A stretch of 64,000 bases of DNA from assembly GCA_958510825.1 (NCBI GenBank), contig OY294052.1, forward strand, positions 6,345,816-6,409,815. Reading direction: 5' to 3'. This DNA is from Brachypterus glaber. Taxonomy: Eukaryota; Arthropoda; Insecta; Coleoptera; Kateretidae. The stretch's first letter is position 1, and each line of letters starts with the position of its first letter. Under the pieces are notes generated by a model. The model did no database searches and was not told the DNA's origin. It saw only the letters and a list, made by a program, of their open reading frames with translations. Positions 42,701 to 53,670 of the stretch are shown piece after piece. The translations under genes were made by a program, and so were the position numbers.

Positions 42701-43357
42701 CTACCTTAAATGAGTCTCATCAAGAAGCAAGGCCAATGTCGTTAATATCGCTCCTTTAATATAAATATTGGGATATTATGAGTTTACATTTTATCTTTGT
42801 AATTGACATAAAAGTGGGCATAAAGGCATATCCACAGGCTCGCATAACAACATAGTACAACAACAATGCGATGCCGTGATTTACTTGATGTGCCGCCATG
42901 TATCTTGTAAGCCAATGAAGGCATCGCATTCTTATGTTTTATGTTCTTATGCAAGCTTCTGGAGAGGCCTTAAAACTACCTTAAATGAGTCTCATCAAGA
43001 AGCAAGGCCAATGTCGTTAATATCGCTCCTTTATTATAAATATTGGGATATTATGAGTTTACATTTTATCTTTGTAATTGACATAAAAGTGGGCATAAAG
43101 GCATATCCACAGGCTCGCATAACAACATAGTACATAACAAAGCGATGCCGTGATTGGCTTGATGTGCCGCCATGTATCTTGTAAGCCAATGACGGCATCG
43201 CATTCTTATGTTTTATGCTCTTATGCAAGCTTCTGGAGAGGCCTTAAAACTACCTTAAATGAGTCTCATCAAGAAGCAAGGCCAATGTCGTTAATATCGC
43301 TCCTTTAATATAAATATTGGGATATTATGAGTTTACATTTTATCTTTGTAATTGACA
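39788..43357 (+). repeat. Satellite array: 13 monomers of about 274 bp
   Basis: Monomers start with ATAAAAGTGGGCATAAAGGC at about 39788, 40063, 40338, 40613, 40887, 41161, 41435, 41710, 41985, 42259, 42534, 42808 and 43083, ending near 43357. Most of the unit is nearly invariant (AAGCTTCTGGAGAGGCCTTA, GAGTCTCATCAAGAAGCAAG). Variation is concentrated in a hairpin around GCGATGCCGTGATTGGCT and its complement. In monomer 3 the stem is 21 bp and perfect (40395-40415 with 40440-40460). Hairpin subtypes recur in an ordered way, showing higher-order structure. Each monomer also yields an open frame of about 65 codons on the minus strand; it is a by-product of the repeat, with no coding evidence. Confidence 0.97.
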
Positions 43358-43481
43358 TTGTGAATAAGTATTCGTAATTATCATCATTTGGAACGGTAGT
43401 TAATTAAATGCATAATTATTATTGAATTCATTTAAATTAAATTCGATATTAAATTTTTATAATTGGTAAAAAATAATTATT
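43358..43481. other. Unassigned AT-rich flank of the satellite
   Basis: Nothing recognised. Confidence 0.5.
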
Positions 43482-43612
43482 TATAATACAAGGGCAAAAA
43501 GTTAAGTTTTTCGATAGAGTAGGTTTTTAGAAGCCGAGGGCCGGCCGATCGGGCCGGCCCGAGGGTAATAAACCTACGAAATCGAAATTTAACTTTTTGC
43601 CCGTGTATTATA
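43482..43612. repeat. Palindrome with GGGCAAAAAGTTAA arms and GC core
   Basis: The arms run from TATAATACAAGGGCAAAAAG to its near complement, and the core is GGCCGGCCGATCGGGCCGGC. The core is strikingly GC-rich in AT-rich surroundings. One of several palindromes of this style. Confidence 0.75.
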
Positions 43613-44229
43613 CAATATTTTTTATTCGATTGTTACTAATTATAATAAATTATTAAAATATACATAATTTTAAATTGCAAAAAGTATTTCTTTTTAGTGT
43701 CTCATTACTTATGTAGTTATCCATGACAAATTGCTATCCAATTAAATCGCTAAAAAAAGAATTGAATCGTTTCTTTTGCGTGCGGTTTCATTTTCAAATT
43801 AAAAAAGCTATAGCTTGGTGATTAATTTCTGTTAAAATGTGTCTGTTATGAAAATAGTATTACTTCTGAACCGTTGTATGGATATTAAAAATATTGAAAT
43901 TGATTTTACAACGAAATTTTTTAATTTATTTTAGTGGATGAATAGAGATTAATCAGTTAACATATATTTTGAGGTTATGTTATAGAAGAAATTTTTATTT
44001 TGTGTGAAATGATTATAATAACTGTATCTGATCAAAAAGAACAGTTAGTTCAAGACCAAAAGTGACCAAAAGGTCATACTTCTTTATAAATGTTACAGTA
44101 CAGGTAAAGCATCTTCTTTTAAAAAGCTTAAAAATAACAAGTTTTAGTTAGCTGGCGAAAAAAAACATTTTGGTACAGTAAAGCTAAAGCCAAAAGAGAT
44201 AATACCGTATTATATTATAAATACGGTAG
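43613..44229. other. Unassigned AT-rich sequence
   Basis: No gene or repeat recognised. Confidence 0.5.
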
Positions 44230-44430
44230 TCTTTAATTTTCCAAATTAATCAAAAAACGTCCTAGACAAAAAATTATTGGAGACAAATATGTTTCATGAA
44301 AAAATAAGCAACTTTAAAAAAATCCGTACATCCCATATCACGTTTCTTGTAAATACGATAACTATCCGATCTGCTCGAAATTTTTTAGGAAAAATCAAGT
44401 TCTAATGGGAGGATCATTAAAAAGTTATTG
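44230..44430 (+). repeat. TCTG/TCCG-type dispersed repeat, copy lacking the TCTG run
   Basis: It matches 7075-7270 through AACGTCCTAGACAAAAAATT, the CCGTACATCCCATATCACGT segment and AATCAAGTTCTAATGGGAGG, but the TCCG block is reduced to a single CCGTACATCC. Confidence 0.5.
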
Positions 44431-44636
44431 GTGCACCGGTGGTTAAAAAAAAACGAAAAAGGCTGAAAAAGTCGGATTCACGTTTTTTTTTTTAGGAGAA
44501 ATACTTTATTATTAGGTTAAATCATACCAATTTTGAAAGAACAGGGCCAATATTTTCCAAAAAATTAAGCAACTGTATTGGTGATTGAATGTATCATGTT
44601 ACTCTATAGGTACTTAAACACTCATTTCTTATTGAC
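44431..44636. other. Unassigned
   Basis: Nothing recognised. Confidence 0.5.
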
Positions 44637-44780
44637 CTGTTGGATCAGTGGTAAGTTACTACTGGTAACATGTCGGCCTGGTGAGCTAATGGTCCGGGGT
44701 TCGATTCGATAAGAGGAGAAAAAGAAACACAACAGGAAAAACTCAGAATGGAGCTCTCTACAACTAGAATTATGAAACAA
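44637..44780 (+). mobile_element. tRNA-derived SINE head, family 3
   Basis: TTGGATCAGTGGTAAGTTAC looks like an A-box/D-arm and CCGGGGTTCGATTCG like a B box, correctly spaced at about 50 bp. No acceptor pairing and no intact anticodon arm, so not a tRNA gene. The extent of the body is uncertain. Confidence 0.6.
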
Positions 44781-44814
44781 AAGACATCTACCCTATCTCT
44801 ATCTCATTTGTGCT

Positions 44815-44905
44815 ACACTTTCCAGCCAACCAAATAAATACTGTATTTGTTTTTCATACAACTAATACAGTATTTATTTGGTTGGCCGGAAAGTGTAGCA
44901 CTGAG
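44815..44905. repeat. Hairpin 1 of a pair: TTTCC-GCCAACCAAATAAATAC arms
   Basis: CACTTTCCAGCCAACCAAAT and ATACTGTATT on the left are complementary to AATACAGTAT and ATTTGGTTGGCCGGAAAGTG on the right, with a loop of about 20 bases. Confidence 0.75.
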
Positions 44906-45004
44906 CGGCACGAACGAACATAGCTAATGTGTATCTGTAGAATAAGATAATTCTACTAAAATTTAGATGGCGCCAGTAATTTCTTTAATAAAAATAATAT
45001 AGTT

Positions 45005-45092
45005 ACACTTTTCGCCCGGCCAAGTAAATATTGTATTTGTTCAACAAAGAACAAATACAGAATTTGTTTGGTTGGGTGGAAGTGGGAGTGTA
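45005..45092. repeat. Hairpin 2 of a pair, diverged
   Basis: CACTTTTCGCCCGGCCAAGT and TTGTATTTGTTC face GAACAAATACAGAATTTGTT and GGTTGGGTGGAAGTG. It is the same design as 44815-44905 but with more mismatches. Confidence 0.65.
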
Positions 45093-45189
45093 TGTATGTC
45101 TTCTTTTCTTTTTGGGTAGAACTTTTGTCCCTGTCTAATCTAACGGGAGAAATCGCCATTCGTTACCTTAGTAAATACATTCACTGGTT

Positions 45190-45613
45190 CACGGAAAGAA
45201 ATTAGTGGGCTCTGCGCTATACATTATAAGATATTTGGTAACAGTGGCAAATTATAGTGATTTAAGCTATAGATTATAAGGGACACAATAACTAATAATG
45301 TTAAAAATAAATTGGAAACGATTATATATATTACAGACACGATTATATTTATTACAGGCACTATTATAAATTTACAGAAATTTTATTATATTATAAAAAT
45401 TATTAGCACGGACAATAATTAAATCTATTTAAGCTATAAATGCCATACTATTTGTTATATTTTATTATTCACTAAACAATTAAAGTATTTCATATAAATT
45501 TTTACACTGACTGCCATAATTGTAAGAGAAAGCCTTGTATTTATATAATAAGCGATTGTAATTTGCTTGGTATGTGTGTTATAGCGCTCCTAGCTATAAT
45601 TTTTTTTTCCGTG
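45190..45613. mobile_element. CACGGAAA MITE, copy 2 (424 bp)
   Basis: It is inverted relative to 11816-12239, with the same length and the same termini. The flanks are TT on both sides rather than TA. The long plus-strand frame starting at 45574 begins inside its end and is not evidence of a gene. Confidence 0.8.
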
Positions 45614-47301
45614 TTGTTACAGTAATACTTAACGTTGTTATGGTTCTGGTAACTGCAACTAGTGAATACTTACTAAACTTTCGTGGGGTTCCATATATGC
45701 AAAAACGTTTAGTGTTTACTACGGTAACGAGCGAGGAAAGTGAAAATGTTAAATGGAATAAAGGAAGCCTAAACACAATCATTACAGGGCTCAAATTCAT
45801 GGGCATGCATGACCTGTTGTATTTTTTATTTACCTATCCCAAAATTCAACTATTTTTGCAAAGAATTTAATGGATAATTACGGTGTAATTTTCTACATCC
45901 TTTGAAGTTCGAGTACAGAAGTCAGGATGATTCATACAATCTGTCAAATTGATTTAAATTGTAGTTTAATGAACAATTTAAACTTCATAAGAATTATATT
46001 GTGTTATACTCCCAGCAGCTTTAGACCAGAGGAGTATTATAGGTTAACTTCTGACCCGGAAATAGTATATTACATTATTATTAACTGCAACTTCCCAAAA
46101 AGTCCAAACACCTCATTTCCCTCCCTTGGTCGGGAAGGCTCTTGTAACTAACTTCACGTATGTCACTTGTCAAAAACTTGAATTTATCGACATAAATTTT
46201 ATGACAAAACAGTTTTAAATGCATTTGTTTTTTTATTTATTTAAATATAAAAAAAAATAAATAAATAAATTGTACCAAAGATGTTTATGTCAAACCCAAG
46301 GTTGCTAACCGTCCTTTATTTCAAAGGACATTCCTTTATTTTCTACTTCTGTCCTTTTTCCTTTATAAAACCCTTAAAGGATGCTAAATTTCCTTTTTTA
46401 CGATTGATCTTAAAAAATGTGAGACATTTATTTATAATAATTTATTGTAGGTCCATGTGTCACGTTTGTTTTTAAAGATCAAACGTAAAAAATAGCACTT
46501 AATAATTAATAATAAAGGCTTTATGTTCAAATTTAAATTAATTTGTAATTTTTTTTGCATAACTGCGCCTAAGACTAGGCAAAGAGAGATGGGGTAGGGA
46601 GTTGGTACGACTCGACGATCTGCCCACCTGTGTCGGCCACATCGCTATCAATCTCGCATACAAAGCTGTGAAAGAGTATAATTTTTTTGCCTGTTTTTAT
46701 GATATTCTGAAATGGAAAAGACTTCTCCCAAAAAAATGTCCATTTAAAAACAAAAAAAGCTCAAAAACAACCATAGTAGTACGCATGTGCAAGTTTATCG
46801 CAGATGCGCAAGGCACATTTATCACAGTATTCCGCAATGGCTTTGGAGGTCTTTCCTTGTCTATGGGAGTATACTATAGAATGCGAAGCTTGCATATCTT
46901 CACGGCTGCTTATAGAATGTGAACAATTTTTTACTTTTTATTTTACGGAGAAACAAACAAGGGCTACCTAGTTGACATACATAGGTCAGAAATGCTATTC
47001 CTGTGTAGGTACTAAAATTAAATGTATTGTTTTTTTTTAGGACTTGTTTTATGTTCAATATAAAGATAAAACAATACTAAAATTAGCTGTGTAAATGAAA
47101 TGAAAAAAATTAACCTTGACGTGCTTACTTTTTTACCTAGCTTATACGATCAAGATCATCGGACCAAAAATATTTTTAAAAAATGTAACATTTTTCAACG
47201 TTTACTATACAAGTTTTTTACTAAAAAAAGGCCAGTTTGGCGCTTAAAGTAAACTATTTAGACATCAGAACTGCAAAAACAAAATAAATAGTTCATGTTT
47301 A
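45614..47301. other. Unassigned; no gene supported
   Basis: Two plus frames are longer than usual (45574-45870 and 46602-46922), but neither carries a motif I know, splice context or a relative in the window. About 46301-46400 (GTTGCTAACCGTCC, TCCTTTATTTCAAAGGACA) may be part of a decayed transposon. Confidence 0.4.
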
Positions 47302-47303
47302 TA

Positions 47304-47723
47304 CAGGGTGTATTTGAAATAGGGTCAGAAATTTAAAGGGGATGATTCTACATCATAAAATATGACAAAAAGTTCCTATAAACATATGTCTTAAAATGCG
47401 TCGTAAGGGAGCTAGCTCCTTTGAAAGTGGCTAAAAAATCGGTTTTTATTTAATAACTCAGGAACCCTTTAAGATATATCAACGAGGTTTTGCAAGGGAA
47501 CTAATCTTAATAAGGCCCATCTTCGTATGTTCTTTTCATGTACTGTGAGAAACGGGATCCCGCTGGAGGGCCATATCAGTTTTTTAAGGTCAAATTCGGA
47601 TTCTGGGCCTATTGATAAGAAAAATATATTTTTGCGCTCGGCAAAAAAGCTTACACAATCCGAGATGGTTTGATTTTTCGTTTAAAATTTTTAAGGCTAG
47701 CCGTGAGAAAAACGGATACCCTG
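47304..47723. mobile_element. CAGGGTGT element, 420 bp, TA TSD
   Basis: Ends CAGGGTGT and, inverted, CAGGGTATCC, with TA outside both. It contains AGGGGATGATTCTACATCAT and TAAGGGAGCTAGCTCC, linking it to the CAGGGTGATC family. Non-coding. Confidence 0.7.
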
Positions 47724-47725
47724 TA

Positions 47726-49302
47726 TATAAATTTTACCAAAAGAATTTTCACATATGAATCAATAGTTTAGGGTTTAAATAATATTTCTAAACAAGTATA
47801 GTCAATCCGATTAAGTCAGATTTATTTCAAAACCTGATACATCAAGTAAATAATACTCCATCTTTAGGTGTCAGAAACACCACAAAAATAACCGATCTGT
47901 AAATAATTCAATCGGGTATTTAATTTTAACATTCTTTGACTAATCAACAAAATCAACGAACTAAATCAACACGCACACGATTGACATTTAAAATCTGGCA
48001 GAAAAATTGCAGGAACATTTTCCCCCATCATTACACAGCTCTACAAAATAAAACACATTTCAAGTTGTTACTTTCACGTAGTGTTTAGTATTTATTACAG
48101 TTAAAGTAGGCAACCAAGTATTATTACTGTATAATTGCCTGCCTAGTAGTAGTAGCGACATTGTACTACATTAAATAGAATTGGCAACGCCGCGAATATG
48201 AATTCTGTCAGAGATCTTACCTATGACAGCGTATCGAGAAACATGCCGACTTTGAGGTTAGGTTCAGATATATAAAATGTACATTAAGTTAAGTTATACG
48301 GGCTAATAAATACAACCATCCATGATCCGAAGCATCTACAGGGTACCCCTACACACAGGAAGAAGCAGTTAGTTCGGTGAATCCAATTAAAAATCCTATT
48401 TCACACGCTGACCTCCAAATAGAAACCTTACGAAAGCCCTCGCGCTTACACAAGGTACCTGGGTTCTGGCAACGGATTCTATATCTACCTAATGTCTGAT
48501 TATCAGCAAATAGAATCTTCTAAATTGTAACGATTATATTGGCTGTAAAGGACTTACTAAAAGTACTTGGATTCCCTACAAAACAAACTCACAAAAAAAA
48601 ACTTTAATGACAAAGAAAGCTTTATTTAGATCAATTAGTTAGTGATCGATTTCACCCCACCATTTTCCCACTTTTTATAAAAATATAAATAAAAAGTTAC
48701 ACAATGTTGATAAAAAAACTAAAAACTTTTTGCTACTAGGGCCAGATAATAGTTAAACTCAAATTTACTTAACACTCTCAGCTCTTTTCTGTGACTCTGC
48801 ACAACCAAACGTTTCCACAAGTTTTCAAAAACTACTTTTTTACACCTTTAAAACAATCTACGTATCTCGAAAGACAAATAAATTACACCTTCTTCGTGCC
48901 CGTTCTCGTAAAGGTTGATATTTCCTTCAGTAACTTGTCGAGTTTCGCCGCGCGCTGACTGCTGTATACTACCAGTACTAAAAACATTAGCCAAAATATA
49001 CGTGATGATTGGTTTCACCCCTGCTGATCGGTTTCACCCCGGTTGACGGTAGTCAAATGTAAAAGAAAAATAAACGGAAAGGCCAAGTCATTTTTCGGCT
49101 GAACTCAATTACAGTCTACCGCAAACGTGTAAGGTTGAATTTGTCCCAAGCCTTCTAGGATATTATATAACAAAAAACAACATGAAGAAGATTCGCGTAT
49201 AGATTCCGATACCTCTCTCCAGGTCATAGAATGCCATGGTGTTACTTAAGCACCTGTGTGATGCAACGTTGTCAGACATGACAATAAATGCATTTATTTA
49301 TT
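47726..49302. other. Unassigned; repeated GGTTTCACCCC words
   Basis: No gene. GGTTTCACCCC occurs twice near 49010-49040 and GATTTCACCCCACC once near 48648, all beside a GATC or GATT word. This may mark the two ends of an unrecognised element of about 400 bp. The CCTAGTAGTAGTAGCGAC run near 48150 is a short microsatellite. Confidence 0.35.
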
Positions 49303-49303
49303 A

Positions 49304-50005
49304 CATCGGCACTTAGTGCTACTAAGAGTGCCGATGTATTGAAATCTTCGCCGAAAAGTCAAAATCTTTGACCATGTTTTTTTACATTTCTCGACGTTCT
49401 AGACCATTCTGAGTCGAAATCAGTAAAAAAAAAAATTTGCGTCCGTCTGTCTGTCTGGGTGTAAACTCTCTAACTCCACTTCTACATGAGTTATCGACTT
49501 GCGGTTTTTTGCATATTGTTTCTTATCGTATTCCGAAGAGCTGATTAGATTTTGGGGGTAAACGATTGGGGGTAAGGGGGTAAAAATAGGGTAAAACTCC
49601 TATTTTTAGCGTTTTTTGTTTATAATTAAGGCAATTATTATTGTATTTGGTTAAATTAGCACTTATATAAAAGATAATTTTAAATTGGACAAAAAATGTT
49701 ATAAACAACATTTTCCTAAAATGCATTGTTTTCGACATATTGGCGTTTAAAACAGTAAAAGGTTTTTTTAGCATATCTCACATATTTATAACCCGATTTC
49801 AAAAAAATTTATTTTAAATAAAAGCTCTTTTTAAGTCCTATAAAAAATGTTATATACAGTTTTTTGCTAGAATATAATATTTTAAAGATACAGAATTTAA
49901 AATCAAACAAAACACCTAGTTTGAAATTTGCAAACTAGATGGCTGTAGTGTAAAATAGTGCCGATGTTTTGACAGGGTGCTTGCAACGTTTCATCTAGTT
50001 TATTT
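49304..50005 (+). repeat. TCTG/TCCG-rich repeat, third long copy
   Basis: It begins with the hairpin ACATCGGCACTTAGTGC / AGAGTGCCGATGT and has all modules of 37190-37726 in the same order. It has an additional TTTTAGCATATCTCACATAT region that the right arm at 37190 lacks but the left arm 36228-36933 retains. It ends CATCTAGTTT. Confidence 0.75.
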
Positions 50006-50840
50006 TATAATGTTATTTTAGTCGGAGATTTCGTGCCTATTTCATTATTTTCTCCCGGCTGTTTTTTATACACAGTGTTTTTTTAATAGCATCTATAATT
50101 TTAAGTGGTGATTCTACATGAAAATATGAAAAAAAAAAAGGTTCTAAAAACATATGTCTAAAAATGGGTTTGTAAATGGCTAAAGAATCGGGTTTTATTT
50201 AATAACTAAGGAACCCTTTGAGATTTAGCAACGAGGTTTCCCATATGACCTAAGCCTAATAAGGCCTAGTAGTTATTTTGGTCAGGAGCATGAGAAACGG
50301 GAAGCATTACCACTTTTTTGGCTCAAACTTTTTTGTTTTGCAACTTTCTTGTGTTTTTTTTTATTAGAAGGTGAAATACATAAAAAATGTACTCCTATTA
50401 ATAATAATATTATTATTATTATATAATACCGTAAGATTAACCGTTTTAGAGCAAAATGCATTTGAAGTTAAAACTTCACGTTTCGACGACCAAAAATTAA
50501 AGACCAAAATGTTAAAAAACAAAATTTCAATGATTCAGGACGAATGAAAGTTAAAACTAAGAAAAAAACTTTTTAAGCATTTACTTCCAAAGATCAAACC
50601 CAAAGGAGTTATGTTCTCTTAAAAATGCACCATTTCTAAAAATTTGAAGGACAATAGCAGCTTTAAAAGAGGTTTTTGGACCTAGTCACATGTACACAAA
50701 CTTTTCATCTTAGTTTTTGTAGAATAACCCTGCATTATTGAAATTTATCTCCTCGTTTATCTCATTTTTTGAAAAAATGTTAGTTACCCCTGTGTCTAGT
50801 AGGGCAGTATAATTTTGGCAACAAAGCATCCAACTTAAGT
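50006..50840. mobile_element. Decayed CAGGGTG-related remnants
   Basis: The segment AAGTGGTGATTCTACATGAA and TAAAAACATATGTCTAAAAATG near 50101 match 47330-47400. TTCTCCCGGCTGTTTTT near 50051 matches the foldback at 1994. A TAGAATAACCCTGC end lies near 50720. No gene. Confidence 0.45.
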
Positions 50841-51193
50841 TAATTATCTCACATTCTAATAAATTAATTAGCAAAGTAACAGTTGGATTCGCATGGATAT
50901 TTCGAAATTTCTAATTAAGAATAGGCATTTTTATATTTTTCAAATCATTACTAAAATAAATCTTTATTGGATAAAATAAAGAGATATAAAAATCCCAAAC
51001 GCGTTAAAAAATTAATTACCAATTAAATTTTAACTGTTAAGCAATTAGTCTGAAATAAACAAAAATATACAGTTCTACAAGATTACTAATTTATTTGCAA
51101 TCATTGCGATTGTAAGCGAAGAAAATAAAAAAAAAGCTCACTAGAAAGTGTCTTTTTACACTGGGACAAATTCCGCCAAAATTTTATGTAATA
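50841..51193. other. Unassigned AT-rich sequence
   Basis: Nothing recognised. Confidence 0.5.
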
Positions 51194-51195
51194 TA

Positions 51196-51404
51196 CAGTG
51201 CGATTATAAAGTTCCGAACAGTTTGAAAAGAAAATACTCTTCGTTTGAAGCCACGCCTCTGTTAGAGTTGTGCGCGACAAGCCCATGTGATTGCTACGTA
51301 CAACAGCTCGGTGGCCAGTAAAACGCACACAGGTTTCTTGCATTTTACTCATCCCTAATGCCAGTTTTGCATTAAAAAGTGTTCGGCACATTATAATCGC
51401 ACGG
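51196..51404. mobile_element. CAGTGCGATTATAA MITE, 209 bp, TA TSD
   Basis: CAGTGCGATTATAAAGTTCC at the left and its near complement GGCACATTATAATCGCACGG at the right, with TA outside both. The ends suggest a Tc1/mariner-like source. The minus frame over it has no transposase motif. Confidence 0.8.
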
Positions 51405-51406
51405 TA

Positions 51407-51741
51407 CATACATACATACATATTTTTTTAATGAAAATTTTGACGAAAATTCCTATTTTTAATCCAATTTTAACCCCCTAAAATTGCTCTGAAAAAAAAT
51501 ATAAAAGGGCAAATAGAGAATTTTATAAGCTTTAAAATAATATACCACACGACCCCCTTTCCATTTGAAAAAATGTCCCCCATTGCCCTCTGTCATCACT
51601 GTGCCCCATAAACATATAAAAAATATACCAACAAAATTTGCAGTTTAAGGGTTTTAAATATCAAGTTGATATCTTAAGCAGTTCAAAAGTTAAAGGGTAG
51701 GGGGGACTTTAGACATGCACTGTATAATATTATATACTACA
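51407..51741. other. Unassigned; remnants of C-rich and mini-MITE sequence
   Basis: About 51540-51600 contains the CCCCC-rich block also seen in the element at 18549-19473. About 51660-51720 has a decayed GTGCGGTCC-type tail. No gene. Confidence 0.4.
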
Positions 51742-51880
51742 TTTTTAGCGCACGAGTACAAGTTTAGAAAACAAGCCGCTTGCGGCGAGTTTTCTGAAGT
51801 ACTAGTGCTCTAAAAACGTGTTATGAAACGAGTGCTTTATACAATTTTTTCTATTTTGCTCTAAAATTTAAAAAACTTTT
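51742..51880 (+). repeat. TTTTTAGCGCAC palindrome, copy 1
   Basis: Arms TTTTTAGCGCACGAGTAC and GTTTAGAAAAC pair with GTTTTCTGAAGTACTAGTGC and TCTAAAAACG around the core GCCGCTTGCGGC. It is followed by ACGAGTGCTTTATACAATTT, shared with copy 2 at 56627-56760. Confidence 0.8.
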
Positions 51881-53051
51881 AAATTTAAAAAAAAAACTAC
51901 TAAACTACACTATGTTTAAAATTCTAAGAACAAATGATATTTTGATATATTTTATAGTCATCTCTTCTTTTTTCACTGCAATTAACCAGTCCACAATTTT
52001 AACACGGTAAAAAGTCCAAACCCAAACACAAAATTTTGTAAAAAATTAAACTTTAAATCGACATTGACATTTGCACGCAAAACGTCAAGAGATAGGCTTT
52101 TGTATGTTGCCAACCCAACAGAAAAAAAAAGTAGAGACCTCTTATAGGCCTATAAGAACACGCAAAATGCGTGTGATTATGAGCTTATAAGGGTCGCTAA
52201 ATAGAAAAAATATTAAATAAGTATACTTACATTGTATACAGGTATATTATTTCTAAAAAATACCGACTAATACAACAACGCCTTTTTATCAAAGTTGTCT
52301 TCCAAGACTGAAAAACGTGCCTTAAAGTCCTAAATAGTTTAAGCTAAATTTTCAATTAATTTTTTGTTTCACAAAGTTTAATTCATTTTAATGTGTTTTG
52401 TGTTGTTTTTTACGATTTTTTACTTTTTTTGTTCATTTTTTCTTACAATTCGGTTGCGTGTGACGCCACTATTACAGACAAGCGTGAATAGGCTTGATTT
52501 TCTCATACCCCTATTATGGTCATAATGCTTTTGCACAGTGGATGAGTATAAAAAACAATGGACAACATTATTTTTTTTACATCGGCACTTAGTACTACTA
52601 AGAGTGCACACAAAACAAAATTTTCTTTACTGATACTTTATATAGATAATATAGAGATTTCTGTAGTAGTAGTGTAGAGTGCATTTTAGAGAAAGGTCAA
52701 ACTGACATTTCGAATTTTTTAAAATGTCAATGTTTTATTTACTAATTTTGTATGATTTTCATAATAAAAAAGGCACGGTTGTAGAAAAAAAGCTTACGAA
52801 ACTCGTCGCTTACCTTTTTTTAACGTACTCGAGTATTTTTTTTTACTTGTTCACTAAAAACTAGGTTCGAGAACCTCTACTATTTATGTATATCGCCTTG
52901 TAAATTCCGATACATCGTATCTGAGAAATGGGAACTTGACAGAGACTAGAAATTATTCTTTTTTATGGAATTAGTAGGGTAGTAATTTAATAATTGACTA
53001 ATTTATATGAATAAGAACTTATTCTTGTTTATATGTAATTAATAAAGTTCT
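51881..53051. other. Unassigned; scattered repeat fragments
   Basis: About 52140-52200 (GCGTGTGATTATGAGC) relates to 19690-19760. About 52579-52610 carries the ACATCGGCACTTAGTACTAC hairpin half of the TCTG repeats. No gene. Confidence 0.4.
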
Positions 53052-53059
53052 AAATAAAT

Positions 53060-53662
53060 CAACGAACTAATAACTTTTCTCCCTAGAATAGGCATTTCAT
53101 TCGTTAAAACTGACAAAAACGTCGGCAACATAAACATTCGTCTGTCTTACTCGCACATCTTTGTTCTAACAGAGACAACAATACCAGTTACACGGAAAAA
53201 AAAATTATAGGAGCGCTATAACACACATACCAAGCAAATTATAATCGCTTATTATATAAATACAAGGCTTTCTCTTACAATTATGGCAGTCAGTGTAAAA
53301 ATTTATATGAAATACTTTAATTGTTTAGGAATAATAAAATATAACAAATAGTATGTAAATTTATAATAGTGCCTGTAATAAATATAATCGTGTCTGTAAT
53401 ATATATAATCGTTTCCAATTTATTTTTAACATTATTAGTTATTGTGTCCCTTATAATCTATAGCTTAAATCACTATAATTTGCCACTGTTACCAAATATC
53501 TTATAATGTATAGCGCAGAGCCCACTAATTTCTTTCCGTGTACTGGTAACTGTTATTGTTCAGGCCTGAATATACCTACTTGTTTACAAACAAACCGAGA
53601 TGTTGGCGATACTTTATTTTAACGGTATGCGTATTCTATAAAGAAGAGTTATTAGTTCGTTG
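53060..53662. mobile_element. hAT-type MITE, copy 4, with nested MITE, 8-bp TSD AAATAAAT
   Basis: It starts CAACGAACTAATAACTTTTC and ends AGTTATTAGTTCGTTG. Perfect AAATAAAT duplications lie at 53052-53059 and 53663-53670. The orientation is opposite to copies 1-3. Removing the insert at 53191-53540 restores the family structure. Confidence 0.9.
53191..53540. mobile_element. CACGGAAA MITE, copy 3, nested, TA TSD
   Basis: It begins CACGGAAAAAAAAATTATAG and ends TTTCTTTCCGTG. It is 350 bp, short of the 424 bp of its relatives because of an internal deletion after AGTATG. TA duplicates flank it. The host's empty sequence CCAGTTACTGG is intact in hAT copies 1 and 2. Confidence 0.9.
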
Positions 53663-53670
53663 AAATAAAT

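Noticed and set aside
40561..43228. Repeated 65-codon minus-strand frame in the satellite
   Set aside because: It is identical because the monomers are identical. Other monomers interrupt it, and it has no start context, motif or codon bias.
39788..43357. CRISPR-like array
   Set aside because: Monomers are 274 bp with no short repeat/spacer alternation, and the surroundings are eukaryotic.
45574..45870. 98-codon plus frame as a gene
   Set aside because: Its first codons lie within a MITE end and no motif or splice context supports it.
46602..46922. 106-codon plus frame as a gene
   Set aside because: No recognisable domain, and length is within chance for a 64-kb window on six frames. Left as unassigned.
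48640..49040. Element bounded by GGTTTCACCCC words
   Set aside because: The words are repeated, but I could not define matching ends or a target duplication.
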